64,000 bases of DNA from Engraulis encrasicolus (GCF_034702125.1 NC_085871.1:41743733-41807732), one strand, 5' to 3'. Counted from the stretch's first letter, positions 1-11,850 are shown. The notes: a model not told the origin generated them from the letters alone. Numbers and translations: made by a program.

Positions 1-59
1 ACTATTCAGAAATTCATAATATCAAGGGTACGTGTACAGAGTGTGTGAAATATAAACAG

Positions 60-220
60 TACCAAAATAAAATACATAAAATTACAGTGGTGTTTTTGAG
101 ACTCCTTTGTGAAAGGCTGCGTGTGATAGTGACGGCGTTGCCAAATACTTTCATGTACAAGCTTTCCTGCTGAAAGAAAGCAGGGCGAGCACAGGGGTGT
201 TCCTAGTTACCCAACTCCCT
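60..220. repeat. Inverted duplicate of 20.99-21.19 kb
   Basis: The block containing ACAGTGGTGTTTTTGAGAC and the GAAAGAAAGCAGG stretch is present in reverse orientation near 20990-21190. Both copies sit next to a (CA)n/(GT)n tract. No coding potential was seen. It is probably a dispersed repeat. Confidence 0.6.
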
Positions 221-225
221 GTGCA

Positions 226-290
226 ACACAAACACACGCACGCACACACACACGCACGCACACACACACGCACACGCACACACACGCAAC
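226..290. repeat. (CA)n/(CACG)n microsatellite
   Basis: Impure CA repeat with CACG interruptions. The segment from here to about 1080 holds no gene that I can support; it is AT-rich unique-looking sequence. Confidence 0.9.
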
Positions 291-1087
291 GGCAACACAA
301 ATAAATAATTAAGGACCGTGCAAGTGAGACCGTTTTTTAATGACTCTTCGAAAGGAACCAGCTAGCCACCATGATCTGGATCTGGTCCAAAAAAAAAAGA
401 TAAATGCCATCTCTAGTAGAAAACATTTAGCTTCACTTGGGGACGCTTTTCTCCATACTCTTAAAATGTTCATGACATGAAACTGAAAGTCAAAATGATG
501 GTGTGAGGAAATAGCATCATCCATTCATTCATTTAAAAGCAACAGAACCCCACCTGGACTAGTGAATGCGGAAAAAGAGTCGACCCAAACATCTGTTACA
601 GTAAGATAAACCAAACTCTGCCCACCCGGCCAATGCAAGGAGTGTGCTCAAATTTGGTCTCCTAAGGGGGCGTTGTCCCCTCTTTCTTCTTGTCTTTCTG
701 TGGCATTTGGTGACGGCTTGCATGAACTCCATTCATTCTCAACAATCTCCTCTCCTATACGCATAAGGGCCGTTGTTCACCTGACATCATATGGATCCAG
801 GAAATGCACGGGCTTGAAGTATCTTACTCTTATGGAAGATGTTTGGTCAATCTTTAACGTTCATTCAGGGAGAACAACCAACCAATGCTTTTGTTTAGAA
901 AAATGTAGGTATTCCATTGGCTGCCACTTGCTGCCGTTTACCACCGAACCTTATCATGGATCATAAAATTTTTTGCTGAAGTTCAACTTCTCTTTTGATG
1001 CCTGTGACACCTGGAGCGCTTTTTAAGCTTTCACCATTTCTGCTGCTTGCTCTTCCACACAAAGTACAATGTAATGTACTGTAGTGC

Positions 1088-1222
1088 AACACTACATGCA
1101 GTGCTCTAAATTAACACCAGCCAACTGGTCAAATGCTGATGAAATTTCAGTTTGGCTGGTAGAAAAGACCGACTTACTAGCAGCCACTGACCCATTAGTG
1201 AGTGTGGTTGACTAATAGTGGT
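1088..1222. repeat. Dispersed repeat (CCAGCCAACTGG type)
   Basis: Contains AATTAACACCAGCCAACTGG, TGCTGATGAAATTTC and a further shared block. The same unit occurs inverted at about 41250-41435 and at 53390-53535. It is non-coding and its class is not recognised. Confidence 0.65.
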
Positions 1223-1386
1223 ATTCATATCTCCAAGCCATTTTGGTTGGTGGTGCAAAAAGTTAATTTAGGACCGTTCTTATATCGGCCTCCTAGGTTT
1301 CTCACAATATCAACTAATTTGTTATTTCACCGCCACCTACAGGATATTTGGTGTATCGCCTTGCTCGTTGGCCAGGGTGTTATATA

Positions 1387-2833
1387 CAAACCCCAACTCC
1401 GATGAAGTTGGGACGTTTGGTAAACAGTGAATAAAATCAAAATGCTATCATTTTCAAAACATTCAATCTATTCATTAGATGGAGAATAGTGAAAAGACAA
1501 CATATTAAGTGTTAAAACCGAGAAAAAATATTGTTTTGGGGGACATATGTACTCATTTCTAAGTTGATAAATCCAACACGTCTCAAAAGAGTTGGGACGG
1601 GGATCAGTGAAATTTAGTAAACATCCAAATAAGATAAAACAACAAAGAAGAACATTTCAAAATGAATTGTACTGACGGACAATATAGGTGTCCAGGTATA
1701 AGATCATCACAGAGAGGCTGAGTCACTCAGAATTAAAGATGCAAAGGGAATAATTACCATAGTTATTACATACATTTTTGAATTCTCTTTGATTTACCAC
1801 GATTGAGTGTATATAAGACATATGTTTGTTAATAAAATCATTGTATAGGTTCATGACATCATGAAATATATATTGGCTGTAGTCTCACTCTAATTCCTGG
1901 AGTGCTAGAGCTATTAAAAATTGACCATATTAAGAATGCTTAATGCATGAAAATGATACAGGGGGTTAACATTCTCCTAAGCACCTGAGCTCACTTGAAA
2001 TAGACCCAGAAGACATGGGAAACTGTCCTTTGCTTACAGAAGTCAGCAGAAGTTGTAGAAGTCCATTCTTTTTGACAATAATAGAGCATTGCACATCCTG
2101 TGCTACAGTGGAAATGGACCATCCAACTTGTGTTAGTGCTAGCTTCAAAAGTCAGCCTCCATGATGGCATGCGGATGCAGTAGTGCATTGGTTAAGATGT
2201 TCTCACTCATCTGTAGAGTTAAATACAGTGCTGAATGGTATAAATTGGTTTTAAACAGCATGAAAAGCCACTCATGCATTATATTTTGAAGGGAGATCTT
2301 CGATTACTGCCACATAGTAAGGTCAAATTGCATTCTCTACTATGTTTTAACAGTTTGGCTCCATCATAAGGACCAGCAGGTGATAAAATGGTGGGTTGTT
2401 GGTCAAGACCTGTCACACTGTAAGCACTACAGAAAGGAAAACATTGCAAAACATGACAAGGAATACACCCACCATTTAAGTTGGTGAAATCATGTCCAAG
2501 ATAGGAATTAACACTGTTTTTTATCTAAAATCATCTCATCGGTTAATGTATTTAACTGTTAAGTGTTGTCTTTTGTTTTGTTTTTAGTCTTCCTCGACAT
2601 TTGCTGCCATTTATTGTCCCCGTCCCAACTCTTTTGAGACGTGTTGGATTTATCAAATTAGAAATGAGTACATATGTCCCCCAAAACAATATTTTTTCTC
2701 GGTTTTAACACTTAATATGTTGTCTTTTCACTATTCTCCATCTAATGAATAGATTGAATGTTTTGAAAATGATAGCATTTTGATTTTATTCACTGTTTAC
2801 CAAACGTCCCAACTTCATCGGAGTTGGGGTTTG
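1387..2833. mobile_element. TA-flanked non-autonomous DNA transposon, 1.45 kb
   Basis: The element has near-perfect inverted ends of about 216 bp (1387-1602 and 2618-2833), beginning CAAACCCCAACTCC and ending with its complement. A TA dinucleotide lies on each side (1385-1386 and 2834-2835), as expected for Tc1/mariner-type or similar TA-inserting elements. No transposase frame is present, so it would depend on a helper. The near-identity of the ends suggests a fairly recent insertion. It interrupts an older repeat whose pieces resemble sequence at 3390-3570. The family name is uncertain. Confidence 0.85.
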
Positions 2834-3342
2834 TAGGTGGTAAAGTGTCTTATTTTTCATGTAAGCCGTTGTCTTGTTTTAAGACAAGTTAAAAGAGGGA
2901 GTATGTCGCTAAGCTAGTGAAAGTCAATGCATCCATGTAGCATTGCCCCAAAATAGTGGCATACTCCTTTAAGGCAGCATCAGCCCTACACAGAGAAGGC
3001 GACGATGAAATTGAGACGTTTAATCCATTGTGGGATAATAAAGGGCAAACTTACTTACTACACTTACTTACTTAATGGAAAGGCATTGAAGGTTTTTTTT
3101 AAATCAATTTAATGCACACCGTACCTCCAGTGTCTCACTGTAACAGTTATTGAAAATGAACAACCATTGTGCCACAATACCATGACATAACATAGGGCCT
3201 TAGTGATGCACTACAACTTGGTCATTGCCATTCTGCTAACAGCACATTTATACACCGTGTCTTAACAGGTTAAATCATTGAGGTCCTCAATCTCCCTGTA
3301 CTCAGTTGTGTCTTGTGGTTCTCACAGGTCCTCAATCTCCCT

Positions 3343-3383
3343 CTACTCGGCCCCGTCACCTTGTGAGTCAGCTGGTGGCGTTT
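3343..3383 (-). pseudogene. Remnant of a third C2H2 terminal exon
   Basis: On the minus strand a short frame reads KRHQLTHKVTGP, matching the C-terminal finger and tail (KRHQLTHKVVTGPQ) of the two intact zinc-finger exons at 3665 and 5451. The upstream fingers are missing. The following sequence (to about 3570) repeats the flank seen again at 5280-5345 and 1245-1370. I read it as a decayed older copy of the duplicated unit. Confidence 0.6.
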
Positions 3384-3664
3384 GGAAGTTTTGGTGGTGC
3401 AAAAAGTTAATTTAGAGCCCTGCATACATGCAACTATCAGCAGCCTCCGGTGCACCCGCTCTTATATAGGCTTCCTATGTTTCTCACAATATATATCATC
3501 AAATCTGTTGCTGCAGGATATTTAGTGTATCGCCTTGTCGCCAATAAGGCAGCATCAGCCCTGTAACAAAGACGGCAAAGATGAAATTGAAACATTCATT
3601 CCAATAGAAAGGCATGAAAGCGTTTTGTTTTGTTTTTTTAATTGAAGCCATTGAGGGCCCTCTA

Positions 3665-4326
3665 CTACTCGGTCGTGCCTTGTGGCCCCGTCACCACCTT
3701 GTGAGTGAGCTGGTGGCGTTTGGCCGTCTTCGCGTGAGCAAAACTCTTCCCGCACAGGTGGCAGCGAAAGGGCTTCTCGCCCGTGTGCGTGCGCTTGTGC
3801 TCGTTGAGGTGATTCGTGTCTGAAAAGCGTCGGCCGCAAGTGTCGCACCGGTAAGGTTTCTCTCCCGTGTGAGTGCGCAGGTGTACCCGGAGACCGCTCG
3901 ACTGGGTGAAGCGCCTGTTGCACAGCATGCACTCGAAAGGCTTCTCTCCGGTGTGAATGCGCTGGTGGATTTTCAGACTTCCTAACTGAGTAAACCATTT
4001 ATCACACTGGTCACAATGGAAGGACTTGGCGGCGGCGGTGGCGGTGGCAGGGACGGCTTGACCGATGCATTTGTGCTGTCCAAGACCGTCTGCCTCCGCA
4101 AAACGCTGGCCACAGTGTCTGCAACAGTGTGGCGTTGTTGTTGTTGTCGTGTCCATGTGTTGGAATTGTTCGAGGTAGGGCTCGTCATCTTCTGTGTGAA
4201 GGTCCAGCTGGTGCGGGTTCACAGCTGTGTTTCTGGAGAAAGCGTCGTATGGCATGTCATCGTCCACCTCCGTCACTGGAATGGCTGGGAATTTGGGGAT
4301 TGATGGTGACAGTTGAGATCCATTTC
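3665..4326 (-). CDS. Locus A alternative terminal exon: C2H2 zinc fingers, copy 1
   Basis: Terminal exon of 662 nt, read on the minus strand from a good acceptor (GGTGACAG before position 4326) to a stop at 3665. It enters in phase 1, so the first codon is completed as glycine by the G left by the locus A exon at 15744. The encoded 219 residues start NGSQLSPSIPKF, carry an acidic stretch and a His/Thr-rich stretch, then one degenerate finger and four canonical C2H2 fingers joined by TGEKP-type linkers, ending KRHQLTHK. Canonical fingers bind DNA or RNA, so this is likely a nuclear DNA-binding tail. Joined to the eight upstream exons it gives 458 aa in frame. Expression of this splice form is inferred. 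It differs from the 5451 copy mainly at base-contact residues of two fingers. Confidence 0.8.
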
Positions 4327-4544
4327 CTGTCACCCACACCAACACAAAAAAACAAGGGGAAAAAAGGAGTGAGAGTGAAATTCAGCATAAAGCCTTAGTA
4401 AAATATGTCCAATATGTCAACATCAACATATACAACCGATATATTATTTAACAAGAAACTTTGTCAAGTCCACTTTTAGTTTGATTCAAAACCTCAACGC
4501 ATCCCTTAAGTCAGTCAGTCTGACTTTATGTCAGACTGTAAATG

Positions 4545-4665
4545 TCAGTCCTGTATATGTTTATGTCCTGGCATGGTATAGAGAGAAAACGTAACTTCAT
4601 TTTCCTTGTGTGACTTGTGCATATGAAGAAAGTGACAATAAAAGCTGACTTGACTTGACTTGAAG
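4545..4665. repeat. Dispersed 3'-tail repeat (GTGACAATAAAAGCTGACTTG)
   Basis: A block including GGCATGGTATAGAGAGA and TGACAATAAAAGC also occurs at 6301-6422 (duplicate), 47155-47240 and in shorter form at 61190-61335. It resembles the conserved tails of fish short retroelements. It is non-coding. Confidence 0.55.
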
Positions 4666-5270
4666 TCAGCACTCCAAAAATTACACAGCTCCTCTGTTCA
4701 TATTCAGATCTACTGTATATTGCACTCATTTCTGAACAGCTGAAATCACATTCAGAACCCCAAGGGATTCTTTCTCCCATAGGCCACAGTGATTGAAACA
4801 TTGTTATGTGAATAAAATCCCCTTGAATGCTGACACACATTTTCAGTAATGTCAATTAACATGAGATGAAATGTTTTTTTTTGTTTTAAAACTAATTGGC
4901 GCATGGTCTTTTACAGCCCATGATGTGCTCTGGTGAAGAAGTAGTGGACAAAACAAGATGAGACCATTGTCTGTTTGAAAGTTTAATGTTCACTTGGGTG
5001 CAAGTGTGTGGACATTCAACTTGATTCTCACTGAGTGTCTGTGTAATATTTCATGGATGTGAATATGTTGTATTACTATGTAATCCCATATAGCCATTAA
5101 AGAAAATAGACATTTTCCAAGATCATAAAACCATATAAGGATTTTCATTACAGAAATGGGTCTTAGACATGTAACTTTCGTTATCATTTTTTAATGTAAC
5201 AATTCAATAATTAATCCCTCAGGCTCTCTGTAAAATGTCTGTATGTTCATGTTGGCAGTCAATGCCATTT

Positions 5271-7035
5271 ATTTCACAATATCATCAAATCTGTTGCTGC
5301 AGGATATTTAGTGTATCGCTTTGTCGCCAATAAGGCAGCATCAGCCCCGTAACAAAAACGGCAAAGATGAAATTGAGGCATTCATTCCAATAGAAAGGCA
5401 TAAAAGCGTTTTGTTTTGTTTTTTTAATTGAAGTCATTGAGGGCCCTCTACTACTCGGTCGTGCCTTGTGGCCCCGTCACCACCTTGTGAGTGAGCTGGT
5501 GGCGTTTGGCCGTCTTCGCGTGAGCAAAACTCTTCCCGCACAGGTGGCAGCGAAAGGGCTTCTCGCCCGTGTGCGTGCGCTTGTGCTCGTTGAGGTTTTT
5601 CGTGTCTGAAAAGCGTCGGCCGCAAGTGTCGCATCGGTAAGGTTTCTCTCCCGTGTGAGTGCGCAGGTGTACCCGGAGACTGCCCGACTGGGTGAAGCGC
5701 CTGTTGCACAGCATGCACTCGAAAGGCTTCTCTCCGGTGTGAATGCGCTGGTGGATTTTCAGACTTCCCAACTGAGTAAACCATTTATCACACTGGTCAC
5801 AATGAAAGGACTTGGCTGCGGCGGCAGGGGCAGGGGCGGCTTGACCGTTGTTGACGATGCAGTTGTGTTGTCTAAGACCGTCTGCCTCCGCAAAACGCTG
5901 GCCACAGTGTCTGCAACAGTGTGGCGTTGTTGTTGTTGTCGTGTCCATGTGTTGGAATTGTTCGAGGTAGGGCTCGTCATCTTCTGTGTGAAGGTCCAGC
6001 TGGTGCGGGTTCACAGCTGTGTTTCTAGAGAAAGCGTCGTATGGCATGTCATCGTCCACATCTGTCACTGGAATGGCTGGGAATTTGGGGATTGATGGTG
6101 ACAGTTGAGACCCATTTCCTGTCACCCACACAAACACAAAAAAACAAGGGGAAAAAAGGAGTGAGAATGAAATTCAGCATAAAGCCTTAGTACAATATGT
6201 CCAATGTCAACTTCAACAATAATTCCGATATATTATTGAACAAGAAACTTTGTCAAGTCCACTTTTAATTTGATTCAAAAACTCAACGCATTCCTTAAGT
6301 CAGTCAGTCCTGTATACGTTTATGTCCTGGCATGGTATAGAGAGAAAACGTAACTTCATTTTCCTTGTGTGACTTGTGCATATGAAGAAAGTGACAATAA
6401 AAGCTGACTTGACTTGACTTGAAGTCAGCACTCCAAAAATTACACAGCTCCTCTGTTCATATTCAGATCTACTGTATATTGCACTCATTTCTGAACAGCT
6501 GAAATCACATTCAATAACCCAAGGGATCATTTCTCCCATAGGCCACAGTGATTGAAACATTGTTACTTGAATAAAATCCCATTGAATGCTGACACACATT
6601 TTCAGTAATGTCAATTAACATGAGATTAAATGTTTTGTTTTTTTAAATCACTAAAACGAATTGGCGCATGGTCTTTTACAGCCCATGATGTGCTCCTGAG
6701 AAGAAGTAGTGGACAAAACAAGATGAGACCATTGTCTGTTTGAAAGTTTAATGTTCACTTGGGTGCAAGTGTGTGGACATTCAACTTGATTCGCACTGAG
6801 TCTCTGTGTAATATTTCATGGATGTGAATATGTTGTATTATGTAATCCCATATAGCCATTAAGGAAAATAGACATTTTCCAAGATCATAAAATCATATAA
6901 GGATTTTCATTACAGAAATGGGTCTTAGACATGTAACTTTCGTTATCATTTTTTTATGTAACAATTCAATAATGAATCCCTCAGGCTCTCTGTAAAATAT
7001 CTGTATATTCATGTTGGCAGTCAATGCCATTTATT
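5271..7035. repeat. Tandem segmental duplication, unit 2
   Basis: Second copy of the 1.78-kb unit, with the same order: flank, C2H2 exon, upstream intron. Small indels distinguish it from unit 1. The sequence from 7036 to 7373 is AT-rich and shows nothing recognisable. Confidence 0.9.
5451..6118 (-). CDS. Locus A alternative terminal exon: C2H2 zinc fingers, copy 2
   Basis: Terminal exon of 668 nt from an acceptor before 6118 to a stop at 5451, again entered in phase 1. The encoded tail has the same layout as copy 1: NGSQLSPSIPKF start, acidic and Thr-rich linker, one degenerate finger (CRHCGQRFAEADGL) and four canonical C2H2 fingers. Joined to the upstream locus A exons it gives 460 aa. Over the finger region it is almost identical to copy 1, but finger 2 reads QSGSL instead of QSSGL and finger 3 reads DTKNL instead of DTNHL. 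Both intact copies lack stops or frameshifts. Whether one or both are used, by alternative splicing or as separate transcripts, cannot be told here. Confidence 0.8.
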
Positions 7036-7373
7036 TTCCAAATGCTTTTCCCGGTTTTCTCAACTTCTATATGTTATTGGCCCATGACATTTTTTGAGGC
7101 ATATATTCAATTGAAATGTACATTCATTTATTGTACAATCTGGTACGATGACCATACGCTAAAAGTTTCAGAGGCATGGTTTGGTTTTATTTTGTTTGTT
7201 TTTTTTACTCACAATTTGCAGTGTCCCAACTCTAACAGAATCTGTTGAGGTTGTAATTAGTTAAGCCAGCTTACTAGCCTACAATTAAATAATTTAAATA
7301 ATTGTGGGAAATTGGACCGTAATTACGGTGTAATAAGTCAAGTGGATTCAAGCCTTGAGAAGCATCGGAAACC

Positions 7374-8005
7374 CTATAATGAACCCTGGGAACCCTGCAG
7401 GTCAAATGTGAAAGGTACCTCATCCAAATTCCTTATGCAGTCTGGTCTGATGGAATACTCCTCCTCCTCATCTTCATCATCATCACCATCATGGGTAGCG
7501 TGTTGCTGACTCAGAGTTCCGCTTAATGTTGTCTGGTCTGATGGAGTAGTCTCATCCTCCTTCTCCTCCTCCTCCTCTTCACCATCATCATGGGGAGTGC
7601 GTTGTCGACTCTTGATGTACACGCCTTTTCGCTTCATACATCTGGTGAGCCACGTCGTGTCGCCTCGGAAGTCCCCGATCTTCATTGTGGCAGCGATGAT
7701 TTGGGCCTTGCTCTGCAACTGCGCGAAGGTGACATCTCGGCCGCCAGCCCTCTGCGCAATCACCCAGTCCACCAGTGCATTCTCCAGTTCGGGCCAATTG
7801 CTTTTCCTTTTCCTGAAAGACTTTGTGGTGGTTTTGCAGCGGGACAGTTGTTCTTGCTGCTTTCGCCAACGACCCACCATCGACTCGTTGACGCCAAACT
7901 CTCGTGCGGCCGCCCTATTGCCTTCTCGGTTGGCCAGAGCGATCGCCCGCAACTTCAGCTCAGCGTTATATGATCTCCTCCTGTGCACTTTCTCCATGCG
8001 TAGAC
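7374..8005 (-). CDS. Locus A alternative terminal exon: pogo-derived HTH, copy 1
   Basis: Exon of 632 nt from acceptor (CATTTAG before 8005) to a stop at 7374, entered in phase 1 with G-LRMEKVHRR. It encodes a Brinker-type helix-turn-helix (SYNAELKLRAIALA, then EFGVNESMVGRWRKQ), a CENP-B-type second HTH (WPELENALVDWV to WLTRCMKRKG) and a long acidic linker encoded by GAA/GAT-type repeats. It then reads NLDEVPFTFDL and stops. In pogo/Tigger transposases the NxDE motif carries the first catalytic aspartate, so the DDE nuclease is cut off almost at its first residue. The result is a DNA-binding tail without a nuclease. Joined to locus A exons it gives 448 aa. POGK-like proteins show the same HTH order. 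Confidence 0.75.
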
Positions 8006-8077
8006 CTAAATGGACATGCAAAATGACTGTTCTGAATAACTATGTGTTAATGAGTTGGCATAAAATGTAGGCCTATA

Positions 8078-8785
8078 CAGTTGAGGATGATATTATTAGC
8101 CCCGCTCCTGAAATTAGACATCTCTCTTGATTAGTCATTGAGAATGACCATTATTAATAAATGTATGTTATTCTGGAAACTAATACACCATGGAGATAGT
8201 GTCCAATAAGTGGAATTTGGACTTTTCCATTTTTACAAACAGTTTAAACAAAAAGGCTAAAAATGGCAAGGAGGACACCAAGCACTTTGATTAGTTGTTA
8301 ACTAGGTCGGCACATGTCCTACCAGGGATTTTGGCCCATTTTGTCATTGCAAATAGTTGCTGGTCTAAATTGCATGGATGTTGAGGATGGACATTCATTT
8401 TCAGCACTCCTCAAAGACCATCTAAAGGATTGAGGTCTGAACCACTCCATGACCATGGTTTTAGTATCCTTTGACGAACATTTGAAATATTTTTTATGTA
8501 AGTTTTTGGTTATTATCTTATGAAGCGGCCTGAACTGAAACTGTAACAGTGTGCACAGTTGAGGAATACATTATTAGCTGCCCTCTTGAAAATAGACATC
8601 TCTCTTGATTTCTCAGTGAGAATGAGCATTATAATCAGTTTCTTTTACTCTGGAAACAAATACACTGATGGAGATAATGTCCAATGAGTTGAATTTGGAT
8701 TCTATTTTCTATTGTTAGGCTACAATGAGTCTGAACAAAAAAGGGCAAAAATGACGGACAAAATTATTAGCCCCCTGATCATTAA
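8078..8785. mobile_element. Decayed Tc1-type element with repeated end sequences
   Basis: Two similar blocks of about 145 bp begin CAGTTGAGGA and carry TTATTAGC and AGACATCTCTCTTGATT (8078-8225 and 8556-8710). The middle resembles the non-coding strand of Tc1 transposase genes (AAAGGATTGAGGTCTG), and AAATTATTAGCCCCC closes it. No open frame remains. Confidence 0.5.
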
Positions 8786-9306
8786 TAGTTATAAACATTT
8801 TTAACCCCTAAAAATCCAGAAATCAGCTAAATCTTTGTTTAAGCTGCAGGGCTCATTTCGTAAGTAAGTAACGGCTGATGGATAGTTTGGAAATTATGCT
8901 TTGTTGATGTTAAATTATGTTAAATTATTTTGCTAACTGGTTGATGCTGTTCAACAGTACGGCAGATATGCTGCATATGGGTATCAGTTTACACTATTTT
9001 TTACCAACGTTATGCTTTGTTGAAAGGTGGTTTACTACGTTAGGTCCACATCCAATATGGCAGGCACAATGGCATGGGACGACAATCAGTCGTTGCATCC
9101 GTGTATGTATGGCTTATTGATAACACACTGAATCACAGTGCCAAGTGCACAAGTCCACCATACAAGTATATCTATGCCCAGAATATATCTATGATTGGGC
9201 TGGGGTGAAAAAAATAGACTGCCAGAGTAGAAGTCCGGCTTAGGTTTTCCTTCTGCCCATGGCCTCAACCACAAGTGATTTCACTAGTTAGCTCATGAAC
9301 CAGGCA
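8786..9306. other. Intron or intergenic sequence, nothing recognised
   Basis: AT-rich sequence. A segment around 8806-9070 (AATCCAGAAATCAGCTA, GCTTTGTTGAAAGGTGG) is repeated upstream of the second HTH exon at 13340-13660, so it belongs to the duplicated HTH unit. Confidence 0.5.
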
Positions 9307-9660
9307 TTAAAGGCACACTGTGCAATATTTTAAGTTGTTTATTTCCAGAATTCATGCTACCCATTCACTAATGTCACCTTTTTCCTGAATACTTACCACC
9401 ACCATCAAATTCTAAGCATTCATTATGACTGGAAAAAATTGCACTTTTCATACATGAAAAGGGGAATCTTCTCCATGGTCCGCCATTTTGAATTTCCAGA
9501 TAGCTGCAAAAATGACTGAACTTGGGCCATACTAGAAAATATATGTTTATTACTTAGTAAACTTTAATGAAAAGATCAAATTTGGCAATAGGCAACCTGG
9601 TTTCAATGACCAGCATAGTTGCAGTACCTTTTTTGGACATTTCCTACACAGCATTTAAGC
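9307..9660. mobile_element. Short element (ACACTGTGCA ends), copy a
   Basis: Starts AAAGGCACACTGTGCAATA and ends near TTTCCTACACAGCATTTAA. It carries GGTCCGCCATTTTGAATTT in the middle. Related copies lie at 16170-16418, 16419-16784 and 37231-37600. No coding frame. It behaves like a MITE with imperfect inverted ends. Confidence 0.65.
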
Positions 9661-10392
9661 ATTGTGGTAATTAGGATCAGCTGGTTCACATAATTGGCTG
9701 GAGCAAAAATACGGCAGGGTTTTTATTTTCTGCGCCTGGGTTTTTCCACCTCTCGGAACTGTATACATGGTTTCTGAATGTTTGTAAACACAATGTTATG
9801 AGGAAGGGCATGACACTGGCAGCCAACCACGTGAGCGATTTTTTTGACCAACAGGGGTTTCCAACAACCAGAGGTCAAGTTGTGCACAACTAGGTTCGCG
9901 CAGTCAGGTTATAAACAAAATGTATAACCCATGTATACATCTGATGCCATCAGTTTGTCTTAAAACAGGCATACACTGTGCAATATTTGAAGTGTCTATT
10001 TGAAAAACGGTGTAAAGGACATTTTTTGACTATTGCATTTTATTTCTTAAATTATGGTCAGACTTAGCTCCAGTTGTGGCTGTTGATAAGGTCTACCAAA
10101 GATTCCAAGGCACACTGCTGGTGAAGTTAAAAAGCCTTTAATTAAACGGGCTGACGCGTTGCGACTACTGTCTTCTTCAGAGCCTAAACACTGACTAATT
10201 CCCAAGTCCCTATAACAGGGAGAAGGCTCAGGTAATCAAGTAGGACTAAGTGGCAGGTGCATAGACTCCACCTATCAGTCAGTTAGTGGTGCACCATGAC
10301 ACATAAAAACATCACACACAAGTTAAAAACAAATATACTTCTTATGAGGACTAAAGTAATCACTTCATAAGGGCTACAAAGAACAGTTAATG

Positions 10393-10580
10393 GCTGTCAT
10401 TCAGTGTAACGGATACCTTCTGCTGACTATAACGGTAAAAAACATGATTTTTAAATTGTTTCAAGTGAATGGATGACAGCCGAGGCTTTCATGAATTCAC
10501 TGGAAAAAAAAAAAATAAAAAAAAAATGTTTTTTACAGTTACAGTCAGCAGAAGGTATCCGTTACACTGAATGACAATTT
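10393..10580. repeat. Inverted repeat, arms about 55 bp
   Basis: The left arm (10393-10450) containing ATTCAGTGTAACGGATACC is the complement of the right arm (10527-10580) containing GGTATCCGTTACACTGAAT, with a loop of about 80 bases. The preceding 10085-10200 includes GCGTTGCGACTACTGTCTTC, a motif seen in fish fold-back repeats. The rest of 9661-10780 shows no genes. Confidence 0.75.
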
Positions 10581-11059
10581 AATTTTGTACGTCTTTGACC
10601 CTTTTCTTAACATTTAAACAGGCTTCATAAAATATCTATGACAGGCATTCCCAAACAGGGGGCAGGGGATCACTGGTGAATCTTAGTGATACTGCAGGTA
10701 GGCCCGAGGGACGTAGGCCTAAAAAAAAAAAAAAAAAAAACATTTTTTTCGATGTGATTTTAGTTACTGTATAGTGTAGAACAGGTGTGTCAGTTCAGGG
10801 GCCACATACAGCCTTTTTGATCTCAAGTGGGCTGGAGCAGTTACATATTTGCAATATGAAACAGAAAATTGTAATATTTCACAATGTTGTACAAATTAGA
10901 AATTGTGTATATATCGCTTTATATACATCTAAGCCAGGGGTGACGGACATAAGGCCGGGCACTGCACGTCCGAGAGACACGGGGGGCCCAATCTAGCCCA
11001 ATACAAAGTTCCTGTTGATGTGTAAGATTTCAGGTTTGCAATACTTGAGAAAAAATTTG

Positions 11060-11102
11060 TCCTTTCTGTTTGTTACCTCCGCCAAGGAGGTAATATTTTC
11101 AC

Positions 11103-11178
<76 letters not shown>

Positions 11179-11290
11179 CACAACTAAAAAACTTGTGAAC
11201 GGAGTAATGACCCAAGGAACAAGTGATTAAATTCTGGTGGTGATCCGGATCACTAACCGGAACCAGGACCTTTTGTAAAGATTCATCACC
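11060..11290. repeat. Dispersed repeat with (CTGT)n core
   Basis: GTTACCTCCGCCAAGGAGG, then (CTGT)n at 11103-11178, then AACTTGTGAACGGAGTAATG and GATCCGGATCACTAACCGG. This order is familiar from an abundant animal repeat associated with retroelements. Its precise family is not assigned. Confidence 0.65.
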
Positions 11291-11655
11291 ATTGCGGTCC
11301 TATAAATCTAGACGCAAATGTCTAGACTCAAATGTTCCATCAAGCAGCTTCCATGGTGGAGGACTGCTCTCTCTCAGTGCTTCTAGTCCTGCTCTGCATT
11401 TACAGTCAAAATATAGCCTCATATAGCCGCTGGCATCATTGACTAGCAATGACATTCCAATACGAAGCAGACATTTTAAAAATGTTGCTACTATGTCACC
11501 AGCCCTGGAACGAAATTACTTTTACACCATTGATCTAGAGTATATATCGCTCTATATACATCTAGGGCTTCAAATAAGGCATGAAAGTAAGTAAAGGCAT
11601 GTCAAATACGCACAAAAGGATCACGAACAACAGAAAATGTTCAGGGCAAAGCTGA

Positions 11656-11850
11656 GAGAAAGGGGGGCACAGTGGCTCAATGAGCTAAGACGCCAAACCA
11701 TTACGCCGGCGACCCAAGGTTCAATTCCAGCCCAAGGTCCTTTGCTGATTCTTCCCCATATCTCTATCCCACTCATTTCTTGCCGCACTCTTTTACGGTC
11801 CTGTACTAAATAAAGGCATAAAAGTCCCCCCCCCCAACAATCTCTTCTAT
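11656..11850 (+). mobile_element. tRNA-headed SINE
   Basis: The head reads GGCACAGTGGCTCAATGAGC with a B-box-like GGTTCAATTCCAG, followed by a body with CTGATTCTTCCCCATATC and the tail AATAAAGGCATAAAAG plus a C run. A related element lies inverted at 26175-26345 and 38925-39040. From 11851 to 12595 there is no supported gene; a short tract at 12420-12540 repeats TTCCATGA-type words. Confidence 0.7.

Larger units (their letters stand above)
3485..5270. repeat. Tandem segmental duplication, unit 1
   Basis: About 1.78 kb including one complete C2H2 exon and about 0.9 kb of upstream intron. It is repeated next door at 5271-7035 with high identity, including the GTGACAATAAAAGCTGACTT stretch and the GTCAATGCCATTTATTT junction. 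Confidence 0.9.

Noticed and set aside
3555..3998. His/Arg-rich 147-codon minus-strand frame in the zinc-finger exon
   Set aside because: Out-of-frame reading of the C2H2 repeats. The finger frame has proper C2H2 spacing and a splice acceptor.
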